From Staphylococcus sp. ACRSN (GTDB taxonomy: Bacteria; Bacillota; Bacilli; Staphylococcales; Staphylococcaceae), in contig NZ_JAKRNS010000003.1 in the NCBI RefSeq assembly GCF_022346615.1, forward strand, positions 124,001 through 188,000: 64,000 nt of DNA. The letters run 5' to 3'. The notes under the pieces were generated by a model, which was not told where the DNA came from, made no database searches, and saw nothing but the letters and a program-made list of their open reading frames with translations. Both the position numbers and the translations under genes were made by a program. This document shows positions 31,218 to 42,058 of the stretch, piece by piece. How positions within the stretch are numbered: position 1 is the stretch's first letter; each line of letters begins with the position of its first letter.

Positions 31218-31574
31218 ATGCCACGAGTTAAAGGTGGAACAGTAACAAGAGCGCGTCGTAAAAAGACGATTAAATTAGCTAAAGGTTACTTCGGTGCAAA
31301 ACGCACATTATATAAAGTAGCAAAACAACAAGTAATGAAATCAGGTCAGTATTCATTCCGTGACCGTCGTCAAAGAAAACGTGATTTCCGTAAATTATGG
31401 ATTACTCGTATTAACGCGGCTGCACGTCAACATGACATGAGCTATTCAAGATTAATGAATGGTTTGAAAAAAGCTGAAATTGATGTTAACCGTAAAATGC
31501 TTTCTGAAATTGCTATTTCAGATGAAAAAGCTTTCGGTGAATTAGTAGCTAAAGCTAAAGAAGCTTTAAAATAA
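31218..31574 (+). CDS. rplT: 50S ribosomal protein L20
   Basis: A 118-residue basic protein needed early in 50S assembly, and the probable autoregulator of this operon through the leader RNA. It has the family segments [29 protein letters not shown] and the [14 protein letters not shown] globular part that binds 23S rRNA. The ATG at 31218 follows AGAGGAGG. A perfect terminator comes right after. Confidence 0.98.
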   Translation: MPRVKGGTVTRARRKKTIKLAKGYFGAKRTLYKVAKQQVMKSGQYSFRDRRQRKRDFRKLWITRINAAARQHDMSYSRLMNGLKKAEIDVNRKMLSEIAISDEKAFGELVAKAKEALK

Positions 31575-31580
31575 TATTTC

Positions 31581-31624
31581 AAAATAAAGAGATGTACAAT
31601 AGTGTACATCTCTTTATTTTATAT
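31581..31624. terminator. Terminator after rplT
   Basis: A perfect 18-bp stem (31581-31598 with 31603-31620), 4-base loop, with A residues before and T residues after. Confidence 0.93.
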
Positions 31625-31669
31625 CTAATCATAAAAGATGATACATATATTCCGTTTTTTATAAACATT

Positions 31670-31699
31670 TTGATATATAGCGTTATCATTTGATAAAAT
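31670..31699 (+). promoter_or_regulatory. Promoter of Nudix gene
   Basis: TTGATA (31670-31675) and TAAAAT (31694-31699) with an 18-bp spacer, 30 bp before the ATG. Confidence 0.55.
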
Positions 31700-31729
31700 G
31701 ACTTTAATGTCATATTTAAGGAGTAAATT

Positions 31730-32341
31730 ATGTCTAAATTTGATGAAATGATAACAGTGGTACCAAGAACTACTTTATTTAATAATGAAGATCATACATT
31801 TAATGGTTTCTTGGATAAAAATAGTAATAAAGGACAAGCGATTTTTGACACTTTACATCATTATGAAGTGAAACGTCGCGGTGATATGGAAGAAGATCCT
31901 ACATATAAACAACTCATATCATATTGTATTCTAGAAAATGAACACGATGAAATACTAGTATATGAGCGATTATCTGGTGGCGGTGAAGCAAGGTTACATG
32001 GTCAATCTTCGATAGGTGTAGGTGGTCACATGAATGATGTGAAGGGTGCCGATTCTATCAATGAAGTATTGAGAGTGAATGCACAGAGAGAACTGGAAGA
32101 AGAAGTAGGACTGTCGTCTCAAAAATCACAAAATTTAGCTTATATTGGTTTTATAAACGATGATACCAATGAAGTTGGAAAAGTGCATATGGGCGTTGTA
32201 TTTAAGATTAACGTCAGCAGTAAGGATGTTGAAGCAAAAGAAACTGACACTTTAAGAATCAAATGGGTCGATCAAGCAAAAATTGATAACTATGATGACT
32301 TTGAAACATGGAGTGCTTTAATATTACAAGCTTTAAAGTAG
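31730..32341 (+). CDS. Nudix hydrolase family protein
   Basis: A 203-residue cytosolic protein with an exact Nudix box, G-x5-E-x7-REL-EEE-VGL, at about 107-129 (GADSINEV...RELEEEVGL). This is the Mg-dependent motif that cleaves nucleoside diphosphates linked to another group. The N-terminal ~65 residues are a conserved extension without a recognised motif. The substrate cannot be told. The ATG at 31730 follows AAGGAG. A TPR-type gene follows 12 bp later, probably co-transcribed. Not a full-length MutT, which is shorter. Confidence 0.8.
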   Translation: MSKFDEMITVVPRTTLFNNEDHTFNGFLDKNSNKGQAIFDTLHHYEVKRRGDMEEDPTYKQLISYCILENEHDEILVYERLSGGGEARLHGQSSIGVGGHMNDVKGADSINEVLRVNAQRELEEEVGLSSQKSQNLAYIGFINDDTNEVGKVHMGVVFKINVSSKDVEAKETDTLRIKWVDQAKIDNYDDFETWSALILQALK

Positions 32342-32353
32342 AGGTGTAACTGT

Positions 32354-33277
32354 ATGTCTGATATCATTCCTTTTCCACGTTCTCAAGAAAAACTAACAAA
32401 AGAAATTAAATCAGCTTTTACAAGTCAAAATTATGATAAAACTTATGAACTTATTGAAGATTATGAAAGACAATTTGAACTTGATGATTCATTAGCACTA
32501 TTAAAGTGTTCGTTATTATATGAAATGGGACATTTTTTGGAGCTACGTGAAGAAGCTATCATTTTGTTAAAGCAAGGTATAACAAAGTACGATGATCTAA
32601 TGATTTTCTATATAAAAAGTCTTAGCGGATTAGGACAACATTTCGAAGTTGTTGAAGTAATAGATCAAATTATTGATGAAGTCAAAGATCATAGAACACG
32701 TATGGAGTTATTTCCATTAAAAGAATATTCACTAGGTCAACTTGAAAGGCATAATGAGAAAGCATCACAACAATTACAACAATTTGATGTATTATCATTA
32801 AGAGAGCAAGTGAATACAATATTAACGCTAATTGATCACAATCAGTTCGACTATCAATCTACGATTGCATATTTATTGACAGAGATTCCTTTAGCGCCTA
32901 ATGTTAAAAGCATTATCCTTGAATATTTGCGATTTGCAGGTTATAGTGAGCCATTAGAAATTCAAAAATTTAATTATGATTTAATAGTAACACCAACAGA
33001 ATTATCAGGATTAGATCATACAGTTATCAAATTACAAATTGTGCCTGAAGTGTTAAATCAACTTGAAGATAGTGCAGTGCAAATTCTAGATGAAGCACAA
33101 AGGTTAATGAACAACCATGCAATCATGCTATATCCAATTGATATAGAGACCATAGCGTCAATGTCAAATTGGATAGTAGCGTATGTAAATTACTTCAAGT
33201 CAATGTTAGGACTAGAAGAAATAAATGATACAAGTGAAGTTACCCAGTTGATTAGATTGATAGATGAACTAGAATAA
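32354..33277 (+). CDS. Tetratricopeptide-repeat-like protein of unknown function
   Basis: A 307-residue soluble, mostly helical acidic protein. The first 140 residues look like degenerate helix-turn-helix repeats of the TPR type (NYDKTYELIEDYERQF, SLALLKCSLLYEMGHF, DDLMIFYIKSLSGLGQHFEVVEVI), suggesting a protein-binding scaffold. The rest has no motif I recognise. There is no signal peptide or membrane span. It follows the Nudix gene by 12 bp with GAGGTG as Shine-Dalgarno, so the two are likely an operon. Confidence 0.65.
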   Translation: MSDIIPFPRSQEKLTKEIKSAFTSQNYDKTYELIEDYERQFELDDSLALLKCSLLYEMGHFLELREEAIILLKQGITKYDDLMIFYIKSLSGLGQHFEVVEVIDQIIDEVKDHRTRMELFPLKEYSLGQLERHNEKASQQLQQFDVLSLREQVNTILTLIDHNQFDYQSTIAYLLTEIPLAPNVKSIILEYLRFAGYSEPLEIQKFNYDLIVTPTELSGLDHTVIKLQIVPEVLNQLEDSAVQILDEAQRLMNNHAIMLYPIDIETIASMSNWIVAYVNYFKSMLGLEEINDTSEVTQLIRLIDELE

Positions 33278-33387
33278 TTTAATTATTAATGTATAAATTG
33301 GGTAAGTAAGTATGGTAGTATTAAAAAATATTTGAAAATCAATTTCAATCAAATTTCAACCGTCCAATTGTTTTAGAAGTTCAGTGT

Positions 33388-33416
33388 TTGTGTAGAACAT
33401 TGACGTATGCTATAAT
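33388..33416 (+). promoter_or_regulatory. tig promoter
   Basis: TTGTGT (33388-33393) and TATAAT (33411-33416) with a 17-bp spacer. Confidence 0.65.
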
Positions 33417-33463
33417 AATGGAGTTGAAAAAATAAAATAGGATAATCATGGAGGTTTTTATAC

Positions 33464-34774
33464 ATGACAGCAACTTGGGAAAAAAAGGAAGGTAACGAAG
33501 GCGTATTATCCGTTACAGTTCCAGCAGAAAAAGTAGACAATGCAATTGATAAGGCTTTTAAAAAAGTAGTAAAACAAATTAACGTACCTGGATTCCGTAA
33601 AGGTAAAGTACCACGTCCGATATTTGAACAACGCTTTGGCGTAGAAGCTTTATATCAAGATGCAGTTGATATCTTATTACCAGAAGCTTACGGTGAAGCA
33701 ATTGATGAAACAGGTATTAAACCAGTTGATCAACCTGAAATCAATGTAACTTCAATCGAAAAAGGTAAAGAAATGACTTTCGAAGCAACTGTAGTAGTAG
33801 AACCAGAAGTTCAATTAGGTGACTACAAAGGTTTAGAAGTTGAAAAACAAAACACTGAATTAACAGATGAAGAAGTACAAGAATCTATCGATCATCAATT
33901 AGGTCATTTAGCTGAAATGGTTGTTAGAGAAGACGGTGCTATTGAAGACGGTGACACAGTAAACATCGATTTTGATGGTTATGTTGATGGAGAACAATTC
34001 GAAGGCGGACAAGCTGACGGTTATGATTTAGAAATCGGTTCAGGTTCATTCATCCCTGGATTTGAAGAACAATTAGTTGGTGTTAAAGCTGGAGAAGAAA
34101 AAGATGTAAATGTTACATTCCCAGAAGAGTACCATGCTGAAGAATTAGCTGGAAAAGAAGCTACATTCAAAACAAAAGTAAACGAAATTAAATATAAAGA
34201 CGTTCCAGAATTAACTGATGAAATTGCAAATGAGTTAGATGCTGAAGCGAATACAGTTGACGAATACAAAGCAAATTTACGTAAACGTTTAGCTGAACAA
34301 AAAGAAACTGAAGCTGAAAATGCTCAAAAAGAAGAAGCAATTAACAAAGCTTCTAACAATGCGACAATCGAAATTCCAGAAGCGATGATTAATACTGAAT
34401 TAGATCGTATGGTTCAAGAGTTTGGTCAACGTATGCAACAACAAGGCTTAAACTTAGAAACTTATTTCCAAATCTCTGGACAAGATGAATCACAATTAAG
34501 AGAGCAAATGAAAGATGATGCAGAAGAACGTGTTAAAACAAACTTAACTTTAACTGCAATTGCAGATGCAGAAGAAGTTGAAGTTACTGATGCAGACATC
34601 GACAAAGAGCTAGAAAAAATGAGTGAACAATTTAATATTTCAGTAGAAGATATTAAACAAACACTTGGTAGCACAGATATCGTTAAAAATGATGTGCGCA
34701 TCCAAAAAGTTATTGATTTATTAGTTGATGAAGCAAAATTAGTAGAACCATCTAAAGATGACGCTGAAGCATAA
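33464..34774 (+). CDS. tig: Trigger factor
   Basis: Ribosome-bound chaperone and peptidyl-prolyl isomerase that meets nascent chains. The 436 residues hold the ribosome-binding domain with the signature GFRKGKVPR near 45-53. The FKBP-type isomerase domain (about 160-245; [20 protein letters not shown] and [11 protein letters not shown]) and the long acidic helical C-domain follow. The ATG at 33464 has a TGGAGG Shine-Dalgarno. clpX follows after 185 bp, a conserved Firmicute neighbourhood joining folding and proteolysis. Confidence 0.97.
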   Translation: MTATWEKKEGNEGVLSVTVPAEKVDNAIDKAFKKVVKQINVPGFRKGKVPRPIFEQRFGVEALYQDAVDILLPEAYGEAIDETGIKPVDQPEINVTSIEKGKEMTFEATVVVEPEVQLGDYKGLEVEKQNTELTDEEVQESIDHQLGHLAEMVVREDGAIEDGDTVNIDFDGYVDGEQFEGGQADGYDLEIGSGSFIPGFEEQLVGVKAGEEKDVNVTFPEEYHAEELAGKEATFKTKVNEIKYKDVPELTDEIANELDAEANTVDEYKANLRKRLAEQKETEAENAQKEEAINKASNNATIEIPEAMINTELDRMVQEFGQRMQQQGLNLETYFQISGQDESQLREQMKDDAEERVKTNLTLTAIADAEEVEVTDADIDKELEKMSEQFNISVEDIKQTLGSTDIVKNDVRIQKVIDLLVDEAKLVEPSKDDAEA

Positions 34775-34837
34775 CTAAATATAAACTAAGCAAATTGTTT
34801 TGTGAATTATATGTTAGTTGTTTAATATAGTAATCCA

Positions 34838-34869
34838 GTAGCAGATGCATTCAATAATGTATCTGCTAC
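34838..34869 (+). other. Hairpin between tig and clpX
   Basis: GTAGCAGATGCAT (34838-34850) pairs with ATGTATCTGCTAC (34857-34869), one G-U pair, 6-base loop. No T tract follows, so it may be a weak terminator, RNA-processing site or mRNA-end stabiliser. Confidence 0.55.
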
Positions 34870-34959
34870 AATACTTTATGCAAATAACTTGTGAATTGTA
34901 TAAGTTGCATATTAAAATACTATTTAGTATAGTCTTTAGGGAATAGGGGTGTAAATAGA

Positions 34960-36222
34960 ATGTTTAAATTCAATGAAGGTGAAGAGAATTTAAAATGCTC
35001 TTTCTGCGGTAAAGATCAAGATCAAGTTAAAAAACTAGTTGCAGGAAGTGGCGTGTATATATGTAATGAGTGTATTGAGCTATGTTCTGAAATTGTAGAA
35101 GAAGAGTTAGCTCAAGCTGAGCCAGAAGGCTTAACTGAATTGCCAACACCTAAAGAAATTATGGATCAATTAAATGACTATGTTATTGGCCAAGAAAAAG
35201 CTAAAAAGTCATTAGCAGTAGCAGTATATAATCATTACAAACGAATTCAACAATTAGGTCCTAAAGAAGATGAAGTTGAATTACAGAAGAGTAATGTAGC
35301 TTTAATCGGTCCTACAGGTAGTGGTAAAACATTATTAGCTCAAACATTAGCTAAGACACTTAACGTGCCATTTGCAATTGCAGATGCAACAAGTTTAACT
35401 GAAGCAGGTTATGTTGGTGACGACGTAGAAAATATATTATTAAGATTAATTCAAGCTGCGGATTTTGATGTAGATAAAGCTGAAAAAGGTATTATCTATG
35501 TTGATGAAATCGATAAAATTGCTAGAAAATCAGAAAATACGTCAATTACACGTGATGTTTCAGGTGAAGGTGTTCAACAAGCATTGCTTAAAATTTTAGA
35601 AGGTACAACAGCAAGTGTGCCTCCACAAGGTGGACGTAAACATCCAAACCAAGAATTAATTCAAATTGATACAACAAATATCTTATTTGTACTTGGTGGT
35701 GCATTTGATGGTATTGATGAAGTGATTAAACGTAGACTTGGTGAAAAAGTGATTGGTTTCTCAAGTAGTGAAGCTTCAAAATACGATGAAGATGCAATTT
35801 TACAGCAAATCAGACCGGAAGATTTACAATCTTATGGTTTGATTCCAGAATTTATTGGACGTGTTCCAATTGTAGCTAATTTAGAAACTTTAGATGTAGA
35901 TGCTTTAAATAATATTTTAACGCAACCTAAAAACGCTTTAGTTAAACAATATACTAAGATGTTAGAGTTGGATGACGTTGAACTAGTATTTACTGAAGAA
36001 GCATTAGCTGCAATCAGTAACAAAGCAATTGAACGTAAAACAGGTGCACGTGGATTACGTTCTATAATTGAAGAAGCCTTAATTGATATTATGTACGATG
36101 TTCCTTCTTCTGAAGGTGTGGCAAAAGTTGTCATCACTGATGAAACAATAAATGAAGAAAAAGAACCTGAACTATACGATAAAGAAGGTAACCTTGTAAA
36201 TAAGGAACAAACATCTGCTTAA
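34960..36222 (+). CDS. clpX: ATP-dependent Clp protease ATP-binding subunit ClpX
   Basis: AAA+ unfoldase that feeds substrates to ClpP. The 420-residue protein has the N-terminal four-cysteine zinc domain (CSFCGK...CNECIELC, about 13-43) and Walker A GPTGSGKT near 118. The AGYVGDD pore loop, Walker [11 protein letters not shown], the IGF loop in EKVIGFSS that docks on ClpP, and the sensor-2 region TGARGLRSI are all present. The ATG at 34960 follows AATAGGGGTG. A strong terminator closes the unit. Confidence 0.98.
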   Translation: MFKFNEGEENLKCSFCGKDQDQVKKLVAGSGVYICNECIELCSEIVEEELAQAEPEGLTELPTPKEIMDQLNDYVIGQEKAKKSLAVAVYNHYKRIQQLGPKEDEVELQKSNVALIGPTGSGKTLLAQTLAKTLNVPFAIADATSLTEAGYVGDDVENILLRLIQAADFDVDKAEKGIIYVDEIDKIARKSENTSITRDVSGEGVQQALLKILEGTTASVPPQGGRKHPNQELIQIDTTNILFVLGGAFDGIDEVIKRRLGEKVIGFSSSEASKYDEDAILQQIRPEDLQSYGLIPEFIGRVPIVANLETLDVDALNNILTQPKNALVKQYTKMLELDDVELVFTEEALAAISNKAIERKTGARGLRSIIEEALIDIMYDVPSSEGVAKVVITDETINEEKEPELYDKEGNLVNKEQTSA

Positions 36223-36233
36223 TTAATAATATG

Positions 36234-36278
36234 AAGAGTCTTAAGTTGAATGCTAACAACTTAAGACTCTTTTTTTTA
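36234..36278 (+). terminator. Rho-independent terminator after clpX
   Basis: AAGAGTCTTAAGTTG (36234-36248) pairs perfectly with 36257-36271 and is followed by a T run. Confidence 0.95.
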
Positions 36279-36444
36279 TATGAACTTTGTAGTAATAAAA
36301 GGGAATATTATAAAATGATTAACTCAATATAAAATCATAATGATTAAATGAATAATTCTTTATCACATTAATTATTCATATTCATATAAGTAAAACTGTA
36401 ATATAATAGAACAGTCAGTTTAGTAGAAAAGAGGGTCGATAATT

Positions 36445-37032
36445 ATGAAAATAAATCCAAATGAAATAGAATTACTAATCAGTGCAGTGAAACCAGAACA
36501 ATACCCAGAAACTGGTCTTACTGAAATTGCTTTAAGTGGCAGATCTAATGTCGGAAAGTCGACATTTATAAATAGTATGATTGGTAGAAAAAATATGGCA
36601 CGTACATCGCAACAGCCTGGTAAGACACAAACACTCAACTTTTATAATATAGATAATCAACTTGTCTTTGTTGATGTACCAGGATATGGGTATGCAAAAG
36701 TGAGTAAAAAGCAACGTGAGGCTTTTGGTAAAATGATTGAACGTTATATATCTGGAAGGGAATCGCTTAAACTTGTGATTCAACTTGTAGATTTAAGACA
36801 TAATCCAACCGAAGATGATATCTTAATGTATAATTATTTGAAGTATTATGAATTGCCAACACTGATTGTTGCAACAAAAGAAGATAAAATTCCAAAAGGA
36901 AAAGTTCAAAAACATTTAGCAAATATTCAACAAAAACTAGAAATGGAACCAGAAGACGATATAGTTAGTTATTCATCAGTGAAAAACAATAAACAACAAA
37001 TGATATGGGATAAAATCGAACGTTATTTATAA
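36445..37032 (+). CDS. engB: Ribosome biogenesis GTP-binding protein YsxC/EngB
   Basis: Small essential GTPase for 50S assembly. The 195 residues show G1 GRSNVGKST near 30-38, G2 around [11 protein letters not shown]3 DVPGYG near 78-83 and G4 TKEDK near 150, in the normal order for the TrmE-Era-EngA-EngB family. The ATG at 36445 follows AGAGGGTCG. hemA lies 171 bp downstream with its own promoter. Confidence 0.97.
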   Translation: MKINPNEIELLISAVKPEQYPETGLTEIALSGRSNVGKSTFINSMIGRKNMARTSQQPGKTQTLNFYNIDNQLVFVDVPGYGYAKVSKKQREAFGKMIERYISGRESLKLVIQLVDLRHNPTEDDILMYNYLKYYELPTLIVATKEDKIPKGKVQKHLANIQQKLEMEPEDDIVSYSSVKNNKQQMIWDKIERYL

Positions 37033-37123
37033 TTAGTTAAAACTGTAATATAAATCATCGTAAAACTGTATAAATTAGGCTAAATTATGACAACAATTTG
37101 AATGCAAATTATAATTCTTCTAA

Positions 37124-37169
37124 TTTAGTTAAGCAACATGCTTAACTAAAGCTATAATTGTGTTATAAT
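37124..37169 (+). promoter_or_regulatory. hemA promoter overlapped by a perfect 12-bp dyad
   Basis: TTAACT (37142-37147) and TATAAT (37164-37169), 16-bp spacer. A perfect inverted repeat, TTTAGTTAAGCA (37124-37135) and TGCTTAACTAAA (37139-37150-ish, 3-base centre), covers the -35. No T tract follows, so it looks more like a repressor operator than an engB terminator. The regulator is unknown to me. Confidence 0.6.
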
Positions 37170-37203
37170 TTACTTATTGTAATATGTATGGAGGGCGTTA
37201 TAA

Positions 37204-38535
37204 ATGCATTTAATTGCGGTTAGCATTAATCATCGTACAGCAGATGTAGCACTTAGAGAAAAAGTTGCTTTCAAAGATGATGCCATACGTTCAGCCCATG
37301 TTGATTTATTTGAAACAAAATCTATTTTAGAGAATGTTATTTTATCAACATGTAATCGTACAGAAGTATATGCAGTCGTAGATCAAATTCATACAGGTCG
37401 TTATTATATTCAACGCTTTTTAGCTCGATCTTTTGGATTTGATGTCGAAGAAATAAAAGATATGACAGAAGTAAGCGTGGGGGACGAAGCAGTTAATCAT
37501 TTACTGCAAGTTACTTCTGGACTTGATTCTATTGTACTTGGTGAAACTCAGATTCTAGGACAAATAAGAGAAGCATTCTTTATTGCACAAGATGAAGAAA
37601 CAACAGGTACGATATTTAATCACCTTTTTAAACAAGCAATTACTTTTGCGAAGAAAGCACATAATGAAACAGACATTGCAGATAATGCAGTAAGTGTTTC
37701 ATATGCTGCAGTTGAACTAAGTAAGAAAGTATTTGGCAAAATCAACAATAAGCAAGCTTTGATCGTCGGTGCAGGGGATATGAGTGAATTATCACTTTTA
37801 AATTTAATTGGTTCAGGAGTTACAGATATTACGATTGTAAATAGAACTTTAAGTAAAGCACAAGATCTTGCAACGAAACACAATGTGAATTTTGAACCCA
37901 TGTCATCATTACCGAAACTTTTAGCTAAAGTGGATATTGTTATTAGTTCAACGAGCTCTGATAATTATATCATCACGAATGATATGATACAGTCTATTGC
38001 AAGTGAACGAAAAAATGATTCATTAGTACTTATTGATATTGCAGTACCTAGAGATATTGAACCAAATATAGATGCGATTCAAAGTATTTTTAATTATGAT
38101 GTAGATGATTTGAAAGGCTTAGTAGATGCGAATTTAAGAGAGCGTCAAAATGCAGCAAACGAAATTATGCATCGTATACCATCTGAAATTACTGCGCACA
38201 ATGAATGGGTTAATATGTTAGGTGTTGTTCCTGTTATTCGGGCGTTACGTGAGAAAGCAATGAATATCCAATCAGAAACAATGGAAAGTATTGATAGAAA
38301 GTTACCAGGCCTTTCTGATAGAGAACGTAAAGTAATATCAAAACATACAAAGAGTATCATCAATCAAATGTTAAAAGATCCAATTAAACAAGCTAAAGAA
38401 TTGAGTAGTGATAGAAAAGGTAACGAAAAATTAGAGCTGTTTCAAAACATTTTTGACATAGAAGCTGAACCTGGTTATGAACCACGTAAGAAGAAAAGTG
38501 AAGTGACTAATAGTCAAATATTAAGTTTTGAATAA
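37204..38535 (+). CDS. hemA: Glutamyl-tRNA reductase
   Basis: Reduces glutamyl-tRNA to glutamate-1-semialdehyde with NADPH, the first and rate-setting step of C5-pathway heme synthesis. The 443 residues include the active-site Cys in [10 protein letters not shown] near 50, the catalytic domain segment [15 protein letters not shown], a Rossmann domain starting [13 protein letters not shown] near 185, and the C-terminal dimerisation helix. The ATG at 37204 follows TGGAGGG. First gene of hemAXCDBL. HemX is known to lower HemA levels in staphylococci. Confidence 0.97.
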   Translation: MHLIAVSINHRTADVALREKVAFKDDAIRSAHVDLFETKSILENVILSTCNRTEVYAVVDQIHTGRYYIQRFLARSFGFDVEEIKDMTEVSVGDEAVNHLLQVTSGLDSIVLGETQILGQIREAFFIAQDEETTGTIFNHLFKQAITFAKKAHNETDIADNAVSVSYAAVELSKKVFGKINNKQALIVGAGDMSELSLLNLIGSGVTDITIVNRTLSKAQDLATKHNVNFEPMSSLPKLLAKVDIVISSTSSDNYIITNDMIQSIASERKNDSLVLIDIAVPRDIEPNIDAIQSIFNYDVDDLKGLVDANLRERQNAANEIMHRIPSEITAHNEWVNMLGVVPVIRALREKAMNIQSETMESIDRKLPGLSDRERKVISKHTKSIINQMLKDPIKQAKELSSDRKGNEKLELFQNIFDIEAEPGYEPRKKKSEVTNSQILSFE

Positions 38536-38556
38536 GCATATTCAAATGGTGATGAT

Positions 38557-39378
38557 ATGCAAGAAACTTTATTTATTAGGTTAAATGAACTTATTTTAAT
38601 ATTTTATTTAATCAGTATTGCTTGTTATTTTATCGACTTTGTTAAAAAACATTACATTGTTAGTAAAGTAGGTTTTGTTACTTTGGGGATTGTTTGGTTG
38701 TTACAGACAATCTCTTTATCTTTTTATATAAATGTAACCCAACAAGTTCCTTTAAATAATATTTTTGATGTGCTCTTTGCTTTAGCATGGTTAATTATTT
38801 CTATTTCAATTGTAATCAGTGTGATAAAGCAGATTAATATATCAATTTTTTTATTTAACCTTATTGGGTTTGTATTTATTGCGGTAAATACTTTCCAACC
38901 AATGCATTATCAGAGCAGACTTGGTCAAACCACTGTGATAAATGAATTGTTAGTGGTACATATCGCATTGGCGACGGCAAGCTATGCACTTTTTGCATTT
39001 GCTTTTGTGAACTGTATCCTGTACTTAATTCAGTTTAAAAACTTAAAGCAAAAACGTTTCAATCAAAAATACTTTAGAATTGCTAGTGTAGCAACATTAG
39101 AGCAAGTCGTATTCTATAGTACATTAATTGGTTTTTCGTTTATTATTTTAAGTATTATATTAGGTGCACAATGGGGATTCAACACATTAGGTGCTAAGAT
39201 ATTGATTGATGCTAAGGTACTTTTATCAACGTTAATAACACTTTTATATGGTGTTTATTTGTTGTTTAGAGTAAGGAAAAAACTAGATTCAATAAAACTT
39301 ATTTACTTTAATGCAATCTTATTTTGTCTAAGTATGATTAATTTATTTTTTGCTTCACATTTTTCAAGTATTCATTAA
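38557..39378 (+). CDS. hemX: HemX, membrane protein controlling HemA
   Basis: A 273-residue integral membrane protein with about eight hydrophobic spans and a cytochrome-c-assembly-like (CcsA/ResC type) core around LLVVHIALATASYALFAFAF. In Bacillus and Staphylococcus, HemX reduces the amount of glutamyl-tRNA reductase; it is not an enzyme of the pathway. The start ATG at 38557 follows GGTGATG, 21 bp after hemA. Function is assigned by family and by position between hemA and hemC. Confidence 0.88.
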   Translation: MQETLFIRLNELILIFYLISIACYFIDFVKKHYIVSKVGFVTLGIVWLLQTISLSFYINVTQQVPLNNIFDVLFALAWLIISISIVISVIKQINISIFLFNLIGFVFIAVNTFQPMHYQSRLGQTTVINELLVVHIALATASYALFAFAFVNCILYLIQFKNLKQKRFNQKYFRIASVATLEQVVFYSTLIGFSFIILSIILGAQWGFNTLGAKILIDAKVLLSTLITLLYGVYLLFRVRKKLDSIKLIYFNAILFCLSMINLFFASHFSSIH

Positions 39379-39445
39379 ATATTAGAAATTTATGAGCGAT
39401 TCATGATTTAATGACAATAAAGTCATTGATACAAGGAGGCACAAC

Positions 39446-40372
39446 ATGCGCAAACTAGTCGTTGGTTCTCGTAGAAGTAAACTTGCTTTAACCCAAAGCC
39501 AACAATTTATTGATAAATTAAAGGCGATTGATGAAAATTTAGAAATTGAAATTAAAGAAATCGTTACAAAAGGTGACCGTATTATTGATAAACAATTATC
39601 AAAAGTAGGCGGTAAAGGCTTATTTGTTAAAGAAATTCAAAATGAATTGTTTGATCATACTATTGATATGGCAATTCATTCATTAAAAGATGTACCTAGT
39701 GTAATCCCTGATGGCTTAACATTGGGATGTATACCAGATCGTGAAAATCCTTACGATGCGTATATAGCAAAAAATCATGTGCCATTAAGTGAGTTACCTG
39801 ATAAAAGCATTGTTGGTACAAGTTCATTGAGACGCGGTGCACAAATTCTTGCTAAATATCCAAACCTAGAAATTAAATGGATACGTGGGAATATAGATAC
39901 ACGTTTGAACAAGTTAGAAACAGAAGACTACGATGCAATTATACTTGCTGCCGCAGGATTAAAGCGTATGGGATGGTCTGACGATATCGTAACATCATAT
40001 TTAGATGAAGACACACTGATACCAGCAATTGGACAAGGTGCACTGGGTATTGAATGTAGAGCGGATGATAAAGAACTCTTAGATTTATTACAGAAAGTGC
40101 ACAATGCTGATGTAGCTGATTGTGTTGCTGCTGAAAGAACCTTTTTAGCAGGTATGAATGGTAGTTGCCAAGTTCCAATTGGTGGTTATGCTACAAAAAA
40201 TAATAAAGGCTTAATTGAATTTACGGGATTAATTATGTCACCGGACGGTAAGACACGTTATCAACATACTGAACGCGGAACAAATCCAATTGAATTAGGT
40301 GAAAAAGTAACAGAAGTATTGAATGCGCAAGGCGCGTATGAAATAATTAAGACATTAAACGAATCTGAATAA
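39446..40372 (+). CDS. hemC: Porphobilinogen deaminase (hydroxymethylbilane synthase)
   Basis: Polymerises four porphobilinogens to hydroxymethylbilane. The 308 residues start [19 protein letters not shown] and carry [17 protein letters not shown] with the catalytic Asp, and [13 protein letters not shown] with the Cys that binds the dipyrromethane cofactor (near 241). The ATG at 39446 has a strong AAGGAGG. It follows hemX by 67 bp in the same operon. Confidence 0.98.
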   Translation: MRKLVVGSRRSKLALTQSQQFIDKLKAIDENLEIEIKEIVTKGDRIIDKQLSKVGGKGLFVKEIQNELFDHTIDMAIHSLKDVPSVIPDGLTLGCIPDRENPYDAYIAKNHVPLSELPDKSIVGTSSLRRGAQILAKYPNLEIKWIRGNIDTRLNKLETEDYDAIILAAAGLKRMGWSDDIVTSYLDEDTLIPAIGQGALGIECRADDKELLDLLQKVHNADVADCVAAERTFLAGMNGSCQVPIGGYATKNNKGLIEFTGLIMSPDGKTRYQHTERGTNPIELGEKVTEVLNAQGAYEIIKTLNESE

Positions 40373-40391
40373 ATCGTTTGAGGTGAATTAA

Positions 40392-41078
40392 ATGAGACCA
40401 GTTATAGTTATGACACAAACTAGCGAATTTAAGAGTGAAGATGCATGTATACTACATAAGCCATTGATAGATGTAGCGCCATTGTATTTTGATACTCAAT
40501 TACTAGATGTTAACTATGACTGGCTTATTTTTTCGTCTAAAAAAGCTGTTGAATATTTTTTACCGTACCTCGAACGAACTCCTGTAAAACAAATCGCAGT
40601 TATCGGTAAGAAAACAGCTGATTATTGTATGTCAAAAGGGATACAAGTAGATTTTTGTCCTTTAGATTATTCGCAAGAAGGGTTTATAAATGATTTTCAA
40701 GGCAAAAAAAATAGTAAAGTGTTAATACCTTCGAGTCAAGCAGCACGTCCCTATTTAAAAAATGCTTTAGAAGCAAGATTGATTTCAGTTCAGAAAATTG
40801 ACTTATATCAACCTATTCCACATACTGAAAATATAAATGAAGTTATAAAGCTTTTATCAAATAATGAAGTAGATGCAATGACTTTTGCCAGTTCATCTGC
40901 CGTTAAATTTTTCTTCGAACATGTAGAGAAAATTAATTTTAGTCATTATTTTGTTATTGGAAATCAAACATTAGAAACAATCAATAGTTATGGTATCCAA
41001 GCTACGAAAGCAAATATACAGACACTAGACTCACTAGTGAATAAAATCTTAGAAAGTTGGAAAGATAATGCAATTTGA
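40392..41078 (+). CDS. hemD: Uroporphyrinogen-III synthase
   Basis: Closes and inverts ring D of hydroxymethylbilane. The 228-residue protein belongs to a very diverged family. Recognisable are [13 protein letters not shown], the [16 protein letters not shown] hinge and [16 protein letters not shown] near 155-170. Position between hemC and hemB confirms the call. The ATG at 40392 follows TTGAGGTG. Its end overlaps the hemB start by 11 bp. Confidence 0.93.
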   Translation: MRPVIVMTQTSEFKSEDACILHKPLIDVAPLYFDTQLLDVNYDWLIFSSKKAVEYFLPYLERTPVKQIAVIGKKTADYCMSKGIQVDFCPLDYSQEGFINDFQGKKNSKVLIPSSQAARPYLKNALEARLISVQKIDLYQPIPHTENINEVIKLLSNNEVDAMTFASSSAVKFFFEHVEKINFSHYFVIGNQTLETINSYGIQATKANIQTLDSLVNKILESWKDNAI

Positions 41079-42045
41079 TAGACATAGAAGATTACGTAGT
41101 AGTAAAACGATGAGATCGATGGTTCGTGAAACATACGTCCATAAAGAGGATTTAATTTATCCAATCTTTGTAGTTGAAAGAGATAATGTAAAAGAGGAAA
41201 TTGTTTCAATGCCTGGTGTATACCAATTAAGTTTAAATTTATTAGATGATGAAATTAAAGAAGCTTATGATTTAGGTATACGAGCAATTATGTTCTTTGG
41301 AGTACCAAATGAAAAAGATGACATAGGAACAGGTGCATATGATCATAATGGTATTGTCCAAGAAGCAACAAGAAAAGCTAAAGCAATGTATAGTGATTTA
41401 CTAGTTGTGGCAGATACATGTCTTTGTGAGTATACAGATCATGGCCATTGTGGTGTGATAGATACAACGACACAAGATGTTGATAATGACAAATCACTGC
41501 CACTACTTGTAAAAACAGCAATTTCACAAGTGGAAGCAGGAGCAGATATTATTGCACCAAGTAATATGATGGATGGATTTGTAGCTGAAATTCGCGCTGG
41601 CTTGGATGAAGCTGGATATCAAAATATTCCAATTATGAGTTATGGTATTAAATATGCATCAAGTTTCTTCGGACCATTTAGAGATGCTGCAGAATCAACG
41701 CCACAATTTGGTGATCGTAAAACATATCAAATGGATCCAGCGAATAGAAGAGAAGCGTTGAGAGAACTTGACAGTGATTTAGCTGAAGGCGCAGATATGA
41801 TGATTGTGAAACCAGCTTTAAGCTTTTTAGATATCATTCGTGATGTAAGAAATTCAACTAATATTCCTGTTGTTGCTTACAATGTGAGTGGGGAATATAG
41901 CATGACAAAAGCTGCAGCACTTAATGGTTGGATTGATGAAAAAGCAGTTGTTATGGAACAAATGATTTCTATGAAACGTGCAGGCGCAGATATGATTGTG
42001 ACTTATTTCTCTAAAGATATTTGTCGCTATCTTGATGAACAATAA
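41068..42045 (+). CDS. hemB: Delta-aminolevulinic acid dehydratase (porphobilinogen synthase)
   Basis: Condenses two aminolevulinates to porphobilinogen. The 325 residues carry the cysteine-rich zinc site [14 protein letters not shown] near 117-130. The Schiff-base lysines are in [15 protein letters not shown] near 194 and [11 protein letters not shown] near 249. The start ATG at 41068 lies within hemD (11-bp overlap), with AAAG as a weak Shine-Dalgarno, so translation is probably coupled to hemD. Confidence 0.97.
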   Translation: MQFDRHRRLRSSKTMRSMVRETYVHKEDLIYPIFVVERDNVKEEIVSMPGVYQLSLNLLDDEIKEAYDLGIRAIMFFGVPNEKDDIGTGAYDHNGIVQEATRKAKAMYSDLLVVADTCLCEYTDHGHCGVIDTTTQDVDNDKSLPLLVKTAISQVEAGADIIAPSNMMDGFVAEIRAGLDEAGYQNIPIMSYGIKYASSFFGPFRDAAESTPQFGDRKTYQMDPANRREALRELDSDLAEGADMMIVKPALSFLDIIRDVRNSTNIPVVAYNVSGEYSMTKAAALNGWIDEKAVVMEQMISMKRAGADMIVTYFSKDICRYLDEQ

Positions 42046-42058
42046 GGAGGATATATAA

